From positions 613,899 through 677,898 of the forward strand of contig BEIQ01000001.1 in assembly GCA_002898275.1 (NCBI GenBank): a DNA stretch of 64,000 nucleotides, given 5' to 3'. Shown here piece after piece: positions 1 to 7,756 of the stretch. A model generated the notes under the pieces. That model was not told the origin of the DNA. It was given only the letters and a program-made list of their open reading frames with translations, and ran no database searches. A program made the translations under genes and the position numbers. Source of the DNA: a bacterium HR40 (GTDB lineage: Bacteria > Pseudomonadota > Alphaproteobacteria > Geminicoccales > Geminicoccaceae). Positions within the stretch are counted from its first letter, which is position 1, and each line of letters opens with the position of its first letter.

Positions 1-1
1 C

Positions 2-577
2 GCCCTCGAGGCCGGCCAGCGGGTCTTCGGGGAGAATTACGTCCAGGAGGCGGCGTCCCGCTGGCCGGCGCTACGGCCGCGTTACCCCGGGATCGAACTG
101 CACCTCGTCGGTTCCCTGCAGACCAACAAGGTGCGCGAGGCGGTCCGACTGTTCGACGTGCTGCAGACTGTCGACCGACCCAAGCTCGCTCTCGCCCTCG
201 CCCGCGAGATGGCCCGCGCAGGCCGCAGGCTTCCTGTCTTCGTCGAGGTCAATCTCGGCGAGGAACCGCAGAAAGCGGGCGTTCCGCCCGCGGCTGTGGA
301 TGCCTTCGTCGCCACCTGCCGCGAGGAGTTCGGCCTCGATGTGCGGGGGCTCATGGCGATCCCGCCCGCGGGCGAGGATGTCGCTCCCTATGCCGCGCTG
401 CTCGCTCGTCTGGCGCGCCGGAACGGCCTTTCTGGAGTGAGCATCGGCATGAGCGACGACTTCGAGGTGGCGATCGCCTTCGGTGCCACCCACGTGCGCA
501 TCGGTACGGCCATTTTTGGCGAACGGACGGCCAAGCGTCAGCCGGAGAGGGGATCGGAACCCTCGAGCATCTCGTAG
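2..577 (+). CDS. yggS: YggS-family PLP homeostasis protein (5' end outside window)
   Basis: This is the C-terminal part of the YggS/PROSC family, a single-domain PLP-binding protein that keeps free pyridoxal phosphate and amino-acid pools balanced in the cytoplasm. The visible part has the family hallmarks FGENYVQEA, LHLVGSLQTNK, FVEVNLGEEPQKAG, a GLMAIPP segment, and the phosphate-binding end SIGMSDDFEVAI followed by HVRIGTAIFG. The reading frame is open from base 2, so the start and PLP-lysine region lie upstream of the window. The last 40 bases overlap the 3' end of the convergent S4 gene, and the final 13 or so residues (after FGER) are not conserved-looking. The family assignment is firm. 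Confidence 0.93.
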   Translation, partial: ALEAGQRVFGENYVQEAASRWPALRPRYPGIELHLVGSLQTNKVREAVRLFDVLQTVDRPKLALALAREMARAGRRLPVFVEVNLGEEPQKAGVPPAAVDAFVATCREEFGLDVRGLMAIPPAGEDVAPYAALLARLARRNGLSGVSIGMSDDFEVAIAFGATHVRIGTAIFGERTAKRQPERGSEPSSIS

Positions 578-825
578 AGACGGCGCGCTTCGCTCGCCGG
601 ACCGCGGCGATCGCCCAGCGCCATCACCCTGACGAGCACGAGCCGCCGACCGAGGATCAGGGTGAGCACATCGCCCGGGCGAACGGGCTGGTGGCTCTTG
701 GTCACCGGCTGCCCATTCAGGCGCACCCGGCGCTCGACGAGGAACCCCGGAACGAGCTCGCGCCGGCGCACGAAACGAGCGTGCACCAGCCAGCGGTCGA
801 TGCGGATGGCGACCCTTTCCGTCAC
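538..825 (-). CDS. S4-domain RNA-binding protein (Hsp15-like)
   Basis: This is a 95-residue protein that is essentially one S4 RNA-binding domain. The N-terminal IRIDRWLVHARFVRRREL and the following VRLNGQPVTKSHQPVRPGDVLTL match the alpha-L RNA-binding fold of Hsp15/RluA-type S4 domains. The GTG start (823-825) overlaps the TGA stop of the upstream helicase gene (822-824) as GTGA, so translation is probably coupled. Hsp15 relatives bind 50S subunits carrying nascent chains; a ribosome-rescue role here is inference. The gene ends inside the convergent yggS. Confidence 0.88.
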   Translation of the reverse strand: MTERVAIRIDRWLVHARFVRRRELVPGFLVERRVRLNGQPVTKSHQPVRPGDVLTLILGRRLVLVRVMALGDRRGPASEARRLYEMLEGSDPLSG

Positions 826-3344
826 CCGCGGACCCTGAGCCCTGCGAGGGCGGCGAATGGCCGCTCCGAATCCGGTGGCCCGTCCCTCTCTGGAGCTTTC
901 GACGACTTCGGCCGCCGCCGCGGGGACGCCAGCATCCACAAGGGCCCGGTGCCCTCTCGGAGGCTCGTCGCCGTTGGCCGGAAGCCGAGGGCGCGCGCCA
1001 TCCCCTCGAGCTCCTCGCGGGTGAGCCCGGCCTCGGCTGCCAGTTCTGGCGGGAGCGGGAAGCGACGGTGACGGCGCGCGAGAGCGCGCAGGCGCGCGGC
1101 GAGTCGCTCGCCGAGGTCGACCCTGAGCGCGAAGTCGCGGACGGGCACGAATCCGAGTTGCAGCGCCCACTCGCGGGCCGCCTGCGGGAGACCGCGCAAC
1201 ACCGTGCAGCCAGGAGAGGGCACCGGCACCGGCGCGCCGGTCCAGATGGCGAGCAGCCGCGCTCGCGCCTCGATGGCTGCCGGACGCAACAAAGGGGCGA
1301 CATAGACATGGTGGACGCCGAAGCGCACGCCGAGGCGTGTGAGGAGGCGGCGATCCGGGGTCGTGAGGCCGGCAAGAAGGCCATCGACCTGCTCCCGCGG
1401 CACCAGCCCCGCCGCCTCCGCCAGTTGGAAGGCGAGGCCGCGGGCACTGCCGCTCGCCTCTGGCGAATCCGAGAGCGCTTGCAGGGCCTCGAGGGGCGCG
1501 AGCACGCAGGCGAAATGGGTAGCGAGCCAGTTCTCGATGCGGGCCTTGAGGGCGGTGCCGCGATCGACGATCTCGGGAGCCAGCAGGAGCTCGATGAGTG
1601 GCCGCAACAGCGAGGGGCCGCGGGCGAGGCGAGCGATCGCCGCGCCCTCCCAGTGGACCTCGTGGCCCACGAGGGTGAACGCACACGGGCCGGCCTGCTC
1701 GATCGCCCCGAGGCGTCGCCGCAGTTCGCGACCCACGGCACGGCGAGCGGCTCGGGCCACCATCCGGGCCTCGAGATCGCCCGCCACCGCCTGCGGGAGA
1801 AAGCGCAGCCCCTCGATCCGCCCGACGAGGCGCCCATCCACCAGCACCTCGCCGCTTTGCCGCTCGACATGGCTCTCGAGCTCGCCGCGCTCGCGCAGCT
1901 GGCGCAACAAAGCGGTCGTCCGGCGGTCGACGAAGCGTTGGGTGAGGCGGGCGTGCAGGGCGTCCGACAGCCGGTCCTCCACCGCGCGCGTGCGCTCTTG
2001 CCAATGGGCGGCATCGACGAGCCAATCGGGACGATGGGCGAGATAGGTGAAGGTGCGGATATGGCTCAGGCGCGCCACGAGACTGTCGATGTCGCCATCG
2101 GTGCGGTCGAGGTGGTCGACCATGCGCGCCATCCAGTCGGTCGCCAGACGACCGCGCGGCCCGGTGAGCTGGTCGAAGACCGTACGGAGCAGCTCGAGAT
2201 GGGCCTCGGTCAGGGTCTTGCGGAAGTCGGGGATCTGGCAGACGTCCCAGAGCAGCCGCACGCGCTCGGGCCGATCGGCCCGCGCGCGGATCTCGGCACG
2301 GGTCGAGAGCAGGGCGAGCGAGCGGTCATCGAGGGCGTTGCGCACCTTGCGCAATCCCGGGCTTGGCGGGTCGCGGTCGAGGCTCGCGGCGAGCGCTTGC
2401 AGCGACGAGAAGTCGAGCTCGGCATTGCGCCAGCGCAGCGCCCGCAGAGGCGGGAAGTGGTGGTTCTCGACCGCCTCGACCAGGCGCGGATCGAGTTCTC
2501 CCAAGCCGTTCGTCACTCCGAAGCTGCCATCGGCCATATGGCGGCCGGCACGACCGGCGATCTGCGCCACCTCGGCGGCGGTGAGCGCGCGCACTTGCTC
2601 GCCGTCGAACTTGCGCAAGCTGGCGAAGGCGACGTGCGCCAAGTCCATATTGAGACCCATGCCGATGGCGTCGGTGGCCACCAGATGCTCGACCTCGCCC
2701 GCCTGGTACATGGCCACCTGGGCATTTCGGGTCCGCGGGCTCAGGGCGCCGAGCACCACGGCCGCCCCGCCCTTGCGGCGGCGGATGATCTCGGCGAGTG
2801 CATAGACGTCGGCTGCGGTGAAGGCGACGATGGCGCTGCGACGGGGCAGGCGATCGAGACGCGCCGGGCCGGTATAGGTGAGCGTGGAAAAACGCGGGCG
2901 GGTGACGATCTCGGCTTCCGGGACGAGGTGGCGCAGCAACGGACGGATGGTGTCGGAGCCCAAAAACATGGTCTCTTGGCTGCCTCGCGCACGGAGCAGC
3001 CGGTCGGTGAAGATGTGGCCGCGCTCCCGGTCGGCGCACAGCTGGATCTCGTCCACCGCGAGAAAGGCGAAGCGCCGGTGCATGGGCATCGCTTCCACGG
3101 TGGCGACGACATAGGGTGCGTCTGGCCGGCCGATCCGTTCTTCGCCGGTCACCAGCGCCACCAGCGAGGCGCCCTTGAGGGCGACGATGCGGTCGTAGAT
3201 CTCCCGGGCCAGCAACCGCAGCGGGAACCCCATCACCCCGCTTTCGTGGGCCAGCATGCGCTCGACAGCGAAATGCGTCTTGCCGGTGTTGGTCGGTCCC
3301 AACACCGCGACCACACGCCCGCGTTCGCGACCGCCCCCGGACAT
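822..3344 (-). CDS. Suv3-like ATP-dependent helicase
   Basis: The protein has 840 residues and is a superfamily 2 RNA helicase of the mitochondrial Suv3-like type common in alphaproteobacteria. Walker A is GPTNTGKT at residues 16-23, the DExH-like box is DEIQ at 98-101, and motif VI is visible as QIAGRAGRH near residue 280. The long C-terminal half is poorly conserved and Arg/Ala/Leu rich. The start was chosen at the ATG (3342-3344) just ahead of the P-loop; the open frame extends further upstream but enters the opposite htpG gene. Suv3 works with an exoribonuclease in RNA turnover; the bacterial role is not well defined. It forms a two-gene unit with the S4 gene. Confidence 0.85.
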   Translation of the reverse strand: MSGGGRERGRVVAVLGPTNTGKTHFAVERMLAHESGVMGFPLRLLAREIYDRIVALKGASLVALVTGEERIGRPDAPYVVATVEAMPMHRRFAFLAVDEIQLCADRERGHIFTDRLLRARGSQETMFLGSDTIRPLLRHLVPEAEIVTRPRFSTLTYTGPARLDRLPRRSAIVAFTAADVYALAEIIRRRKGGAAVVLGALSPRTRNAQVAMYQAGEVEHLVATDAIGMGLNMDLAHVAFASLRKFDGEQVRALTAAEVAQIAGRAGRHMADGSFGVTNGLGELDPRLVEAVENHHFPPLRALRWRNAELDFSSLQALAASLDRDPPSPGLRKVRNALDDRSLALLSTRAEIRARADRPERVRLLWDVCQIPDFRKTLTEAHLELLRTVFDQLTGPRGRLATDWMARMVDHLDRTDGDIDSLVARLSHIRTFTYLAHRPDWLVDAAHWQERTRAVEDRLSDALHARLTQRFVDRRTTALLRQLRERGELESHVERQSGEVLVDGRLVGRIEGLRFLPQAVAGDLEARMVARAARRAVGRELRRRLGAIEQAGPCAFTLVGHEVHWEGAAIARLARGPSLLRPLIELLLAPEIVDRGTALKARIENWLATHFACVLAPLEALQALSDSPEASGSARGLAFQLAEAAGLVPREQVDGLLAGLTTPDRRLLTRLGVRFGVHHVYVAPLLRPAAIEARARLLAIWTGAPVPVPSPGCTVLRGLPQAAREWALQLGFVPVRDFALRVDLGERLAARLRALARRHRRFPLPPELAAEAGLTREELEGMARALGFRPTATSLREGTGPLWMLASPRRRPKSSKAPERDGPPDSERPFAALAGLRVRG

Positions 3345-3393
3345 GAGCGAACAATCGGGGCGACCCCCCGACTTGGCAAGAGGGGGCACCGGC

Positions 3394-3422
3394 GTTGAAG
3401 GGGCTGCGCGCCCTTCCCACAT
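3394..3422 (+). promoter_or_regulatory. Possible heat-shock (sigma-32 type) promoter for htpG
   Basis: In the 132 bp between the divergent helicase and htpG genes, GTTGAA (3394-3399) and CCCACAT (3416-3422) resemble the -35 and -10 of RpoH promoters, 16 bases apart. The match is imperfect and rests mainly on the known heat-shock control of htpG. Confidence 0.25.
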
Positions 3423-3476
3423 CGCTGGCGACGAAGCCACTCCTTTCTCGCCGTCGATTGCGCGGAGCCACGGGTC

Positions 3477-5441
3477 ATGCTGGAGACGCTTCAGCCCTTC
3501 GCGGCCGAGGTGGGCCGCGTCCTCGACATCGTGGTGAACTCTCTCTACCGTCACCGCGAGATCTTCTTGCGCGAACTGATTTCCAATGCCTCCGATGCCT
3601 GCGACAAGTTGCGCTACCTCTCCCTTTCGCAGCCGGAGCTTCTGGGCGACCAGCCCGAGTTCGCGATCGACATCGTGCTCGATCTCGGCCGGCGACTCCT
3701 CACCGTTCGCGACAATGGCATCGGCATGAACCGCGAGGAGCTCGTCGACAATCTCGGGACGATCGCCCGCTCGGGCACGGCCCGTTTCGTGCAGGAGCTC
3801 ACCGGGGACAGAAAGCACGACCTCGATCTCATCGGCCAGTTCGGGGTTGGTTTCTATTCGGCCTTTATGGTCGCCGACCGCGTGGTCGTGGTTTCTCGCC
3901 GGGCCGGCGACGAGCGCGGCTGGGTATGGGCGTCGGACGGGAGGAGCGGGTTCGCGGTGCGCGAGGCCGACGAACTGCCGCCGCGTGGCACCGCGGTCAC
4001 CCTGTACCTCAAACAGGATGCCGAAGAATTCCTCGATCCCTGGCGCATCCGCCGGATCGTGCGGGAATATTCCGATCACATCGCTTTTCCGATCTTTCTT
4101 GAAGTCGTTCCCAAGCCCGGCGACACGAAGACCAATCTGCACGAACGTCAACAAATAAATACAGGAAGCGCGCTATGGACGCGCCCGAAGAACGAAATCA
4201 GCGAGGAACAATACCGCGAGTTTTATCACCACGTTGCGCACACGTTCGACGACCCGTTCGCTCGCGTGCATTTTACGGTCGAAGGGACGATGTCCTGGAC
4301 CGCGCTTCTTTTCGTTCCGGGCAGCCGACCGTTCGATCTCTTCGATCCGCGCCGTCGCCACGGTGTGCGGCTCTACGTGCGCCGCGTGTTCATCACCGAC
4401 GGGCTCGAGGAGTTGCTGCCGCGCTATCTGCGCTTCGTCTCGGGTGTCGTCGACAGCGACGATCTCCCGCTCAACGTCAGCCGCGAGACGTTGCAGCACA
4501 ATGCGGTCGTCGCCCGGATGCGGCGAACGCTCGCTCGCCGGATCCTCGACGAGCTCGCGGAGCGGGCGCGGCAGGATGGAGGAGGGGAGGCGAAGGAGGG
4601 TGCGGCGGCGGACAGCGCCGATGCCGGCGAGGCGGTGCGCCGCAAGAGCTTCTCCGAATGGTGGGAGGAGTTCGGTCCGATCGTCAAGGAGGGAATCTGG
4701 GAAGACGAGGAGAACCGTGAAAAACTTCTCCAAATCGCACGCTTCTCCAGCACGGCTCGTGACGGTCTCGTGTCGCTGGACGACTATATCGCTCGGATGA
4801 AACCGAACCAGAAGGCAATTTATTACATCAGCGGAGACGATCCGAAGGCGCTGCGCGGCCATCCTCAACTCGAACAGGCTCTCGCTCGCGGCGTGGAAGT
4901 CCTGCTCATGACGGATCCCGTCGACGAGTTCTGGCTGCCCGCGGTCGGGACGTATCGCGACATTCCCTTCGTGTCGCTCACCCGCGGCGAAGTGGATCTG
5001 TCGGCGATCGCGGCGGATGGCCCAGCGGAGTCCGAGGCTGGGAGCGATGATCCCGCCCTCTCGTGCTTGGTCGCCCGGATGAAAAAAGTGCTTGGGGAGG
5101 CGGTCAAGGACGTCCGTCCCTCGAAGCGACTGCGCGAGAGTCCGGTCTGTCTCGTGGCCGAGGCCGGAGGGATGGACCTCAGGCTCGAGCGGTTCCTGTG
5201 GCAGCATGCGCAGCTCAAAGAGCTCGGCAAGCGTATCCTCGAGATCAATCCCCGACACGAACTCATTCGCCGAATGGCGGAGCTCGCGGCGGATGGCGGC
5301 GAGCACCCGGAACTCGACGAGCTCGCGCGCCTATTGCTTGACCAAGCCCGCATCGTCGAGGGAGAGCCGCTGCCCGATCCTGGCGCCTGGCTTCGCAGCA
5401 TGGGGCGCTTCCTCGCTCGGGCCCTCGACGCCGGCCGCTGA
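3477..5441 (+). CDS. htpG: Molecular chaperone HtpG (Hsp90)
   Basis: The 654-residue protein is full length for bacterial Hsp90. The N-terminal GHKL ATPase shows the conserved segments SLYRHREIFLRELISNASDA, DNGIGM, GTIARSGT and GQFGVGFYSAFMVAD. The middle domain has ALWTRPKNEISEEQYREFY and LPLNVSRE, and the C-terminal dimerisation region ends in RARDAGR-like low-complexity sequence. It acts as an ATP-dependent cytosolic chaperone homodimer. The gene is alone on its strand, divergent from the helicase and convergent with the phosphatase operon. A small run of rare codons (ATA, AAT, ACA, GGA, CTA) at 4149-4175 encodes part of the very conserved INTGSALW segment and stands out from the GC-rich surroundings. 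Confidence 0.97.
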   Translation: MLETLQPFAAEVGRVLDIVVNSLYRHREIFLRELISNASDACDKLRYLSLSQPELLGDQPEFAIDIVLDLGRRLLTVRDNGIGMNREELVDNLGTIARSGTARFVQELTGDRKHDLDLIGQFGVGFYSAFMVADRVVVVSRRAGDERGWVWASDGRSGFAVREADELPPRGTAVTLYLKQDAEEFLDPWRIRRIVREYSDHIAFPIFLEVVPKPGDTKTNLHERQQINTGSALWTRPKNEISEEQYREFYHHVAHTFDDPFARVHFTVEGTMSWTALLFVPGSRPFDLFDPRRRHGVRLYVRRVFITDGLEELLPRYLRFVSGVVDSDDLPLNVSRETLQHNAVVARMRRTLARRILDELAERARQDGGGEAKEGAAADSADAGEAVRRKSFSEWWEEFGPIVKEGIWEDEENREKLLQIARFSSTARDGLVSLDDYIARMKPNQKAIYYISGDDPKALRGHPQLEQALARGVEVLLMTDPVDEFWLPAVGTYRDIPFVSLTRGEVDLSAIAADGPAESEAGSDDPALSCLVARMKKVLGEAVKDVRPSKRLRESPVCLVAEAGGMDLRLERFLWQHAQLKELGKRILEINPRHELIRRMAELAADGGEHPELDELARLLLDQARIVEGEPLPDPGAWLRSMGRFLARALDAGR

Positions 5442-5696
5442 GGCGGAGCGAAACCCCGCGACCGCGCGAGCCGCTGCGCTCTCGGCAGCCCGAGCGGGAA
5501 GCGAGGGGCGCGGACGAAAACAGGACCCGTGCACGATCGCCGAGAGAGGAGGGGCCGAGCCTGGGGAACCGGCGAGCCCCGCCAGGGGCATCTCGGAAGC
5601 CCGGGCATCGACCCAGCTGCGGCGGTCTTCCGCGCATGGCGAGTGGCGGATGGAACGACAAGAAGCGGTCCGCGGTTCCCCCGGAGACGCGGCCAC

Positions 5697-5727
5697 GAGC
5701 CACGGGGCGAGCCGTTGGGGGTGGCTC
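5697..5727. terminator. Hairpin between convergent htpG and phosphatase operons
   Basis: GAGCCAC (5697-5703) pairs perfectly with GTGGCTC (5721-5727) across a 17-base loop. There is no clear T run, so termination is inferred from position between convergent genes. Confidence 0.35.
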
Positions 5728-5769
5728 CTTGCGATGGGCTGGGTGGGCTTGGGGCCCGAGGGGTGTCGT

Positions 5770-5790
5770 GGCACGCTCGAAAGGCGTGCC
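5770..5790. terminator. Hairpin 40 bp past the phosphatase stop
   Basis: GGCACGC (5770-5776) and GCGTGCC (5784-5790) form a perfect 7-bp stem with a 7-base loop. It lies 41 bases beyond the stop of the minus-strand T1SS/phosphatase operon. No T tract follows, so it is only a plausible terminator. Confidence 0.4.
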
Positions 5791-5830
5791 GGCGGCCGCG
5801 GCTCCGGGCGAGGTCCGGGGGAGGGCGTGT

Positions 5831-6430
5831 CTACTGGCGGACTTCGCGCCTTTCCTGCTCGCCGGCCGGTTTTCCCAGCCGCGAGAGCAGGCCCTCGATC
5901 CCGCGTTCGATCAGATCGAGGGCGCGGTCGTAGTCCGCGACATCGCCGGACCAAGGGTCGGGGATGTCGAGGCTCGCGGTCTGCGGCGCAAAGGCGAGCA
6001 GCGGCAAGATACGCGCCGTCGCGGAGGGCGGCGCCAGGCGGCAGAGCTCCCGCACATGGCCCCGCGTGGCCCCGAGGACGAGATCGAAGCGGACGAAGTC
6101 CTCGCTGCGCACGCGCCGCGCCTGGCGCTCGGGCGGCAGATAGCCCCGTCGCCGGAGGACGAGACAGGCGCGCGGGTCGGGCGGGCAGCCCACCTGGACA
6201 TCGCTCGTGCCGGCACTATCGACGACGAGCGAGAGTCCGAGCTCCGCCGCTCGCCGTCGGGCCACCGCTTCGGCCATGGGCGAGCGGCAGATGTTGGCGG
6301 TGCAGACGAAGAGCACCGCCCGTACCGGGCGATCCGAAGTCGCGAGCGGGTCGGTGCCGCCCTTCGAACCGGTCTCGGCGTCCCTCACGGCCCGCTCGCT
6401 CGATCCGGCGTCAGCGCTCGGTAAGGGCAT
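5831..6430 (-). CDS. Low-molecular-weight protein tyrosine phosphatase, T1SS-linked
   Basis: The 199-residue product carries the LMW-PTP signature CTANICRS with catalytic Cys43 and Arg49 in CX5R spacing, and the DPW loop with the general acid Asp158. Family members usually have 140-160 residues; here about 38 residues (rich in Ser, Asp and Ala) precede the catalytic core, with no better start inside. Such phosphatases dephosphorylate tyrosine-phosphorylated proteins, often in exopolysaccharide regulation, but low-molecular-weight arsenate reductases share the fold. The ATG overlaps the end of the HlyD-type gene by 20 bases, making it the third gene of the ABC exporter operon. A regulatory role in secretion is inference. 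Confidence 0.88.
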   Translation of the reverse strand: MPLPSADAGSSERAVRDAETGSKGGTDPLATSDRPVRAVLFVCTANICRSPMAEAVARRRAAELGLSLVVDSAGTSDVQVGCPPDPRACLVLRRRGYLPPERQARRVRSEDFVRFDLVLGATRGHVRELCRLAPPSATARILPLLAFAPQTASLDIPDPWSGDVADYDRALDLIERGIEGLLSRLGKPAGEQERREVRQ

Positions 6431-7754
6431 TGTAGCGCGCCTTCAGGACCGGCTTGAGCAGATAGTCGAGCACGGTCTTGCGGCCGGTCAGAATGTCGAC
6501 CTCTGCTGTCATGCCGGGAATGATCTGTAGGGGATGTTCGGCCGTTCCCAGATAATTGCGATCGGTGCGCACCCGAATGATGAAGAAGCTTTCTCCGCGC
6601 TCGTTCGTGATGGTGTCAGCGGAAATGTGCTCGACCCTCCCATCGAGGCTTCCGTATATCGCATAGTCGTAGGCGGTAATCTTGACCCGTGCCGGCTGTC
6701 CCGGGCGAATGAAGGCGATGTCCGATGGTCGGATATTGGCCTCGACAAGCAGCGTGTCCTCGAGCGGGACGATCTCGACGAGGTCGGCTCCCGGCTGGAC
6801 GACCCCGCCGATGGTGTTGACATGCAGTTTCTTGACCGTCCCGCGCACGGGAGAACGCACTTCCGTCCGGCGTACCCGGTCCTCGCCGGCGAGGACGATC
6901 TCCCGCAATCCGGCGAGCTCGCTGCGCAGCGTCGCCAGCTCGCGCTGGGCCTCGCTGCGGAACTTGCTCTTCGCGCTCTCGATGCGCTCTTCCGCTTCCC
7001 GCGCCGCAGCCTCGAGCCGCGGGATGGCCATGCGCATCTGGTTGTACTCGCTGTCGAGCTCGTTGACTTGACGTTCGAGCTTGAGCCAGTCGGCCCGGGC
7101 GACGAGGCGGTCCTTGGCCAGATTGCGGGTGAGAGCGAGCTCCTCGCGCGCGAGAGCGAGCGATCGGGCGAGCTGTTCGACTCGCTGCCGTGTTTCGGCG
7201 AGCTCGCGGCGGCGTTGTTCGCTCTGGCTCGCGAGCACGGCGAGATTGTTCGCGAGGTCCTCGGCCCGGGTGTCGAACAGACGTCGCTCGGCCTCGGCGA
7301 TTTCCGGCGCTTCGGCGAGGACTTCGGCGGGAAAGGTCGGTTCGGTTCCCGCGAGCTCCGCTTCCAGTCGGGCGATGGCGGCGAGAACGCCGAGATAGCG
7401 TGCCTTCTTCTCGCGGTAGTCGCTGGCGGCGCGCATATTGTCGATGCGCATCAGCACTTCGCCCGTCTCCACCGTCGCACCCTCGCGGGTCGAGATTTCG
7501 GCGAGGATGCCGCCTTCGAGATGCTGGACCACCTGGACCTGGCGCGAAGGCACCACCCGGCCGCTGCCGCGCGTCACTTCCTCGAGGCTCGCCCGAGCGG
7601 CCCAGGCGAGGAAGGTCACGAAGAAAGCAGCGATCGTCAGCAGAAGGAGGTGGGCCAAGCCGCGCGGCCGCAGGTCCTCGGGATCGAGGAGGAGGCCCTC
7701 GGGCCAATCCTCGCCCTCGCGCGCCGTGCCGAGGTGGCGGCGACGTTGCCACAT
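6411..7754 (-). CDS. HlyD-family type I secretion adaptor (membrane fusion protein)
   Basis: The 447-residue protein is the periplasmic adaptor of a type I secretion system, linking the inner-membrane ABC exporter to a TolC channel. A single N-terminal transmembrane helix (about residues 33-52, LAHLLLLTIAAFFVTFLAWA) follows a short cytosolic arm. The lipoyl half motif VQHLEGGILAEISTREGATVETGEVL, a long coiled coil (about 125-290) and the second half SPVRGTVKKLHVNTIGGVVQPG follow. The C-terminal barrel ends with IIPGMTAEVDILTGRKTVLDYLLKPV, typical of the HlyD/LapC group. It starts two bases after the stop of the ABC gene. Confidence 0.95.
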   Translation of the reverse strand: MWQRRRHLGTAREGEDWPEGLLLDPEDLRPRGLAHLLLLTIAAFFVTFLAWAARASLEEVTRGSGRVVPSRQVQVVQHLEGGILAEISTREGATVETGEVLMRIDNMRAASDYREKKARYLGVLAAIARLEAELAGTEPTFPAEVLAEAPEIAEAERRLFDTRAEDLANNLAVLASQSEQRRRELAETRQRVEQLARSLALAREELALTRNLAKDRLVARADWLKLERQVNELDSEYNQMRMAIPRLEAAAREAEERIESAKSKFRSEAQRELATLRSELAGLREIVLAGEDRVRRTEVRSPVRGTVKKLHVNTIGGVVQPGADLVEIVPLEDTLLVEANIRPSDIAFIRPGQPARVKITAYDYAIYGSLDGRVEHISADTITNERGESFFIIRVRTDRNYLGTAEHPLQIIPGMTAEVDILTGRKTVLDYLLKPVLKARYNALTER

Positions 7755-7756
7755 GT

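Larger units (their letters stand above)
5442..5830. other. Convergent intergenic region with two hairpins, no gene seen
   Basis: This 389 bp gap separates the 3' ends of htpG and the phosphatase gene. Open frames here have no recognisable protein features. It contains two GC-rich inverted repeats (5697-5727 and 5770-5790) that could end transcription from both sides. Nothing else was seen. Confidence 0.6.

Noticed and set aside
1068-3398. A 776-codon plus-strand frame across the helicase
   Set aside because: Antisense to the Suv3-like motifs and compositionally biased.
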